Shown here: positions 58,455 through 60,000 of the stretch, in pieces | Position numbering within the stretch: the stretch's first letter is position 1 | Layout of the letters: each line of letters begins with the position of its first letter | Origin: Acanthaster planci | Lineage: Eukaryota; Echinodermata; Asteroidea; Valvatida; Acanthasteridae | Length of the DNA stretch: 60,000 nucleotides | Direction: 5' to 3' | Assembly (NCBI RefSeq): GCF_001949145.1 | Contig: NW_019091546.1 | Coordinates: forward strand, 107,708-167,707 | Notes under the pieces: generated by a model | Seen by the model: only the letters and a program-made list of their open reading frames with translations | Told to the model about the DNA's origin: nothing | Database searches by the model: none | Translations under genes and position numbers: made by a program

Positions 58455-60000
58455 TGCGTCACCGACTGTACACTTTAACCAATGAAAGTAACATTTTGGG
58501 AGAATGCTGGCCATTCTCATATTACTAGGAGGACTACTGTGCTTCCAATCGATTTCTGATTCATGGGTGCTGGTTTGCCAAAAGCTGCAATAATCCTTTG
58601 TTCTGGAAGGGGAGGATGCATAGACGTGACAGAGTGAATATGACACATCACTTATGAAGGGTTCTAAAGGAAATCTGAAAATTGTTTAAGTTGTACACTC
58701 TTTGAAAGTGTTTATGAATTGAGGCAGCCCACTGAAACAAGTTGCTGTGATTACTGTAGCACCCAGAACAATGAAATTGCTGGAATATGTTTAGAAACAC
58801 CTGTTTTTGTCTTAAAGAAATGCATATTGTAAATATGGCACACCCCCTGGCAAGGGCGTCAGTCCATTTTGAAAAGTGGAGGGGGGACATAGCCCTGATC
58901 AGAACAAATGTGAGTGCGAAGCGCAAAGCCCTGAGTGAAGTGGGAAAACTTTTCGAGGATAGATGCTCTGTGCTGTGATCTAAGACAATTTCTGGCTACT
59001 TTAGCCAGTTTTTTAACAAATGCTTTTGCAAGGTGCACATTTTCATTTAGGTTTTGGAAAAGGTGGGGGGGGGATGATACAGTTTCCCTCACTGGGAAAA
59101 GTTGGGGAAACTTGTTCCTCACCGATTAATGCCCATGCCTCCTGGCAAAAAAAGCTCCAGTGGGCTTAACCGAGGAAAAGCGCTTACCAGTTCCCCATAT
59201 ATCTTCAGTTCCCTTCCTCTAATAGCCAAAAGTATTTACTATGATGAGCCACTGCACTTAAGTAGTTCATATGAAGCATCAGCATCTATTGATTCTCAGG
59301 TTGTCGCTATCGTAAACCTATTAGCCAGTGCAGAGCAAGTTTTCATTGTGCCAATTTGGGCTAATTTGGCCCTAATGCCTTTCACATGCAGTGTTTAAAA
59401 GCTAAGTTCCCAAAACTTTGCCAGTCTTGTCTTTATTGGATTACGTCGCTCCCGACAGACAGCTTGTAAAACAAGCAGGGGTGATCGATAGTTGGTCATC
59501 AGAGTTGAACATGTGACCAATTCATTAACTCTGTAGAGGTTGTCTTTATTTTGTGTGATTGGTTGTTTGCTTCATGCGAAAAAATGCAGACAGTCTCCAT
59601 CTGTTGGGGGACAGATGGGATATATTTGGAAAAGGTTTTGAGTTAATTGATATAAGTGAGTGTCAGTTAATGATAAGCAGATAACTGTTGTGAAAAAAGT
59701 TTTATCGCATCATTGTTCTGTAGACCCATTTGTAACTCACAAGCCACTGAACCTGAAGCACGGATGATCAGACTTTAATAGGTTTGAAGATAGTGATACC
59801 TGTTTACTGTATTATTTTGTGCTGTTCTCTGTGCATATGCCCATAGAAATTTGTGTTCAATTGAATAGTAGAGAAGTGCACATTTTGATAGATAACAGAC
59901 TGCTTTTGATGTAAGTATACTACAGGCAACAGCCCTAAGAACAACACACTTCGGGAGATGCATTCCCAAATTTTCTTCAATTAAATTAGATTAAATTTTG
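58455..60000 (+). other. onecut intron, end of window
   Basis: No recognisable gene. From 58870 to 59115 there are three similar purine-rich modules (around GAAAAGTGGAGGGGGGACAT, GGAAAAGGTGGGGGGGGG and GGGAAAAGTTGGGG), probably part of an unrecognised dispersed repeat. The rest is AT-rich intron. Confidence 0.5.

Overview
This is a eukaryotic, gene-poor window dominated by non-coding DNA. The only gene I can identify with confidence is the first coding exon of a Onecut (HNF6-type) transcription factor on the + strand, 18599-19700. It encodes an N-terminal region with the family motif around FTTLTPLQPLPPISTVSDKF, a poly-alanine tract, a His/Met/Gly-rich linker and a complete CUT domain. It ends at a consensus 5' splice site at 19701, in the same phase and at the same position (just after ALRLA) as vertebrate ONECUT genes. 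The homeodomain exon is not visible, so everything from 19701 to the end is read as intron (over 40 kb).

Organism: a metazoan with long introns, roughly 40% GC, many short poly-C/poly-G tracts and very frequent TACATGTA palindromes, with occasional TAGGCCTA. This suits a marine invertebrate. An echinoderm or other ambulacrarian is my first guess, but the sequence alone does not settle it and a mollusc or amphioxus is possible.

Layout: 1-18080 is an upstream gene desert with a 64-base assembly gap (2629-2692), one clear MITE (8236-8471) and a few GC-rich hairpins. 18080-18598 is a candidate promoter and 5' leader (TATA box at 18192, CpG-rich, a possible uORF and possible leader splice acceptors). 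18599-19700 is onecut coding exon 1. 19701-60000 is intron. It holds two copies of a foldback MITE (46314-46424 and 58321-58454), two tandem duplications (60 bp at 36340 and 94 bp at 58038), several CpG-rich stop-poor islands that may be enhancers, a GC hairpin flanked by homeodomain-type sites (28826-28885), a tandem array of Onecut-consensus sites (32811-32834), and a candidate 21-nt microexon (51478-51498).

The microexon is the most interesting item. It has a branch point, a polypyrimidine tract, an AG acceptor and a CAG/gtatgt donor, and it would add seven residues in frame to the linker between CUT domain and homeodomain. That is the linker in which mammalian HNF6 isoforms differ by an alternative exon. 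Almost all TACATGTA palindromes (27 of about 28 by eye) lie in the intron and hardly any in the upstream 18 kb. No tRNA, rRNA, CRISPR, operon or intact transposon gene was found.
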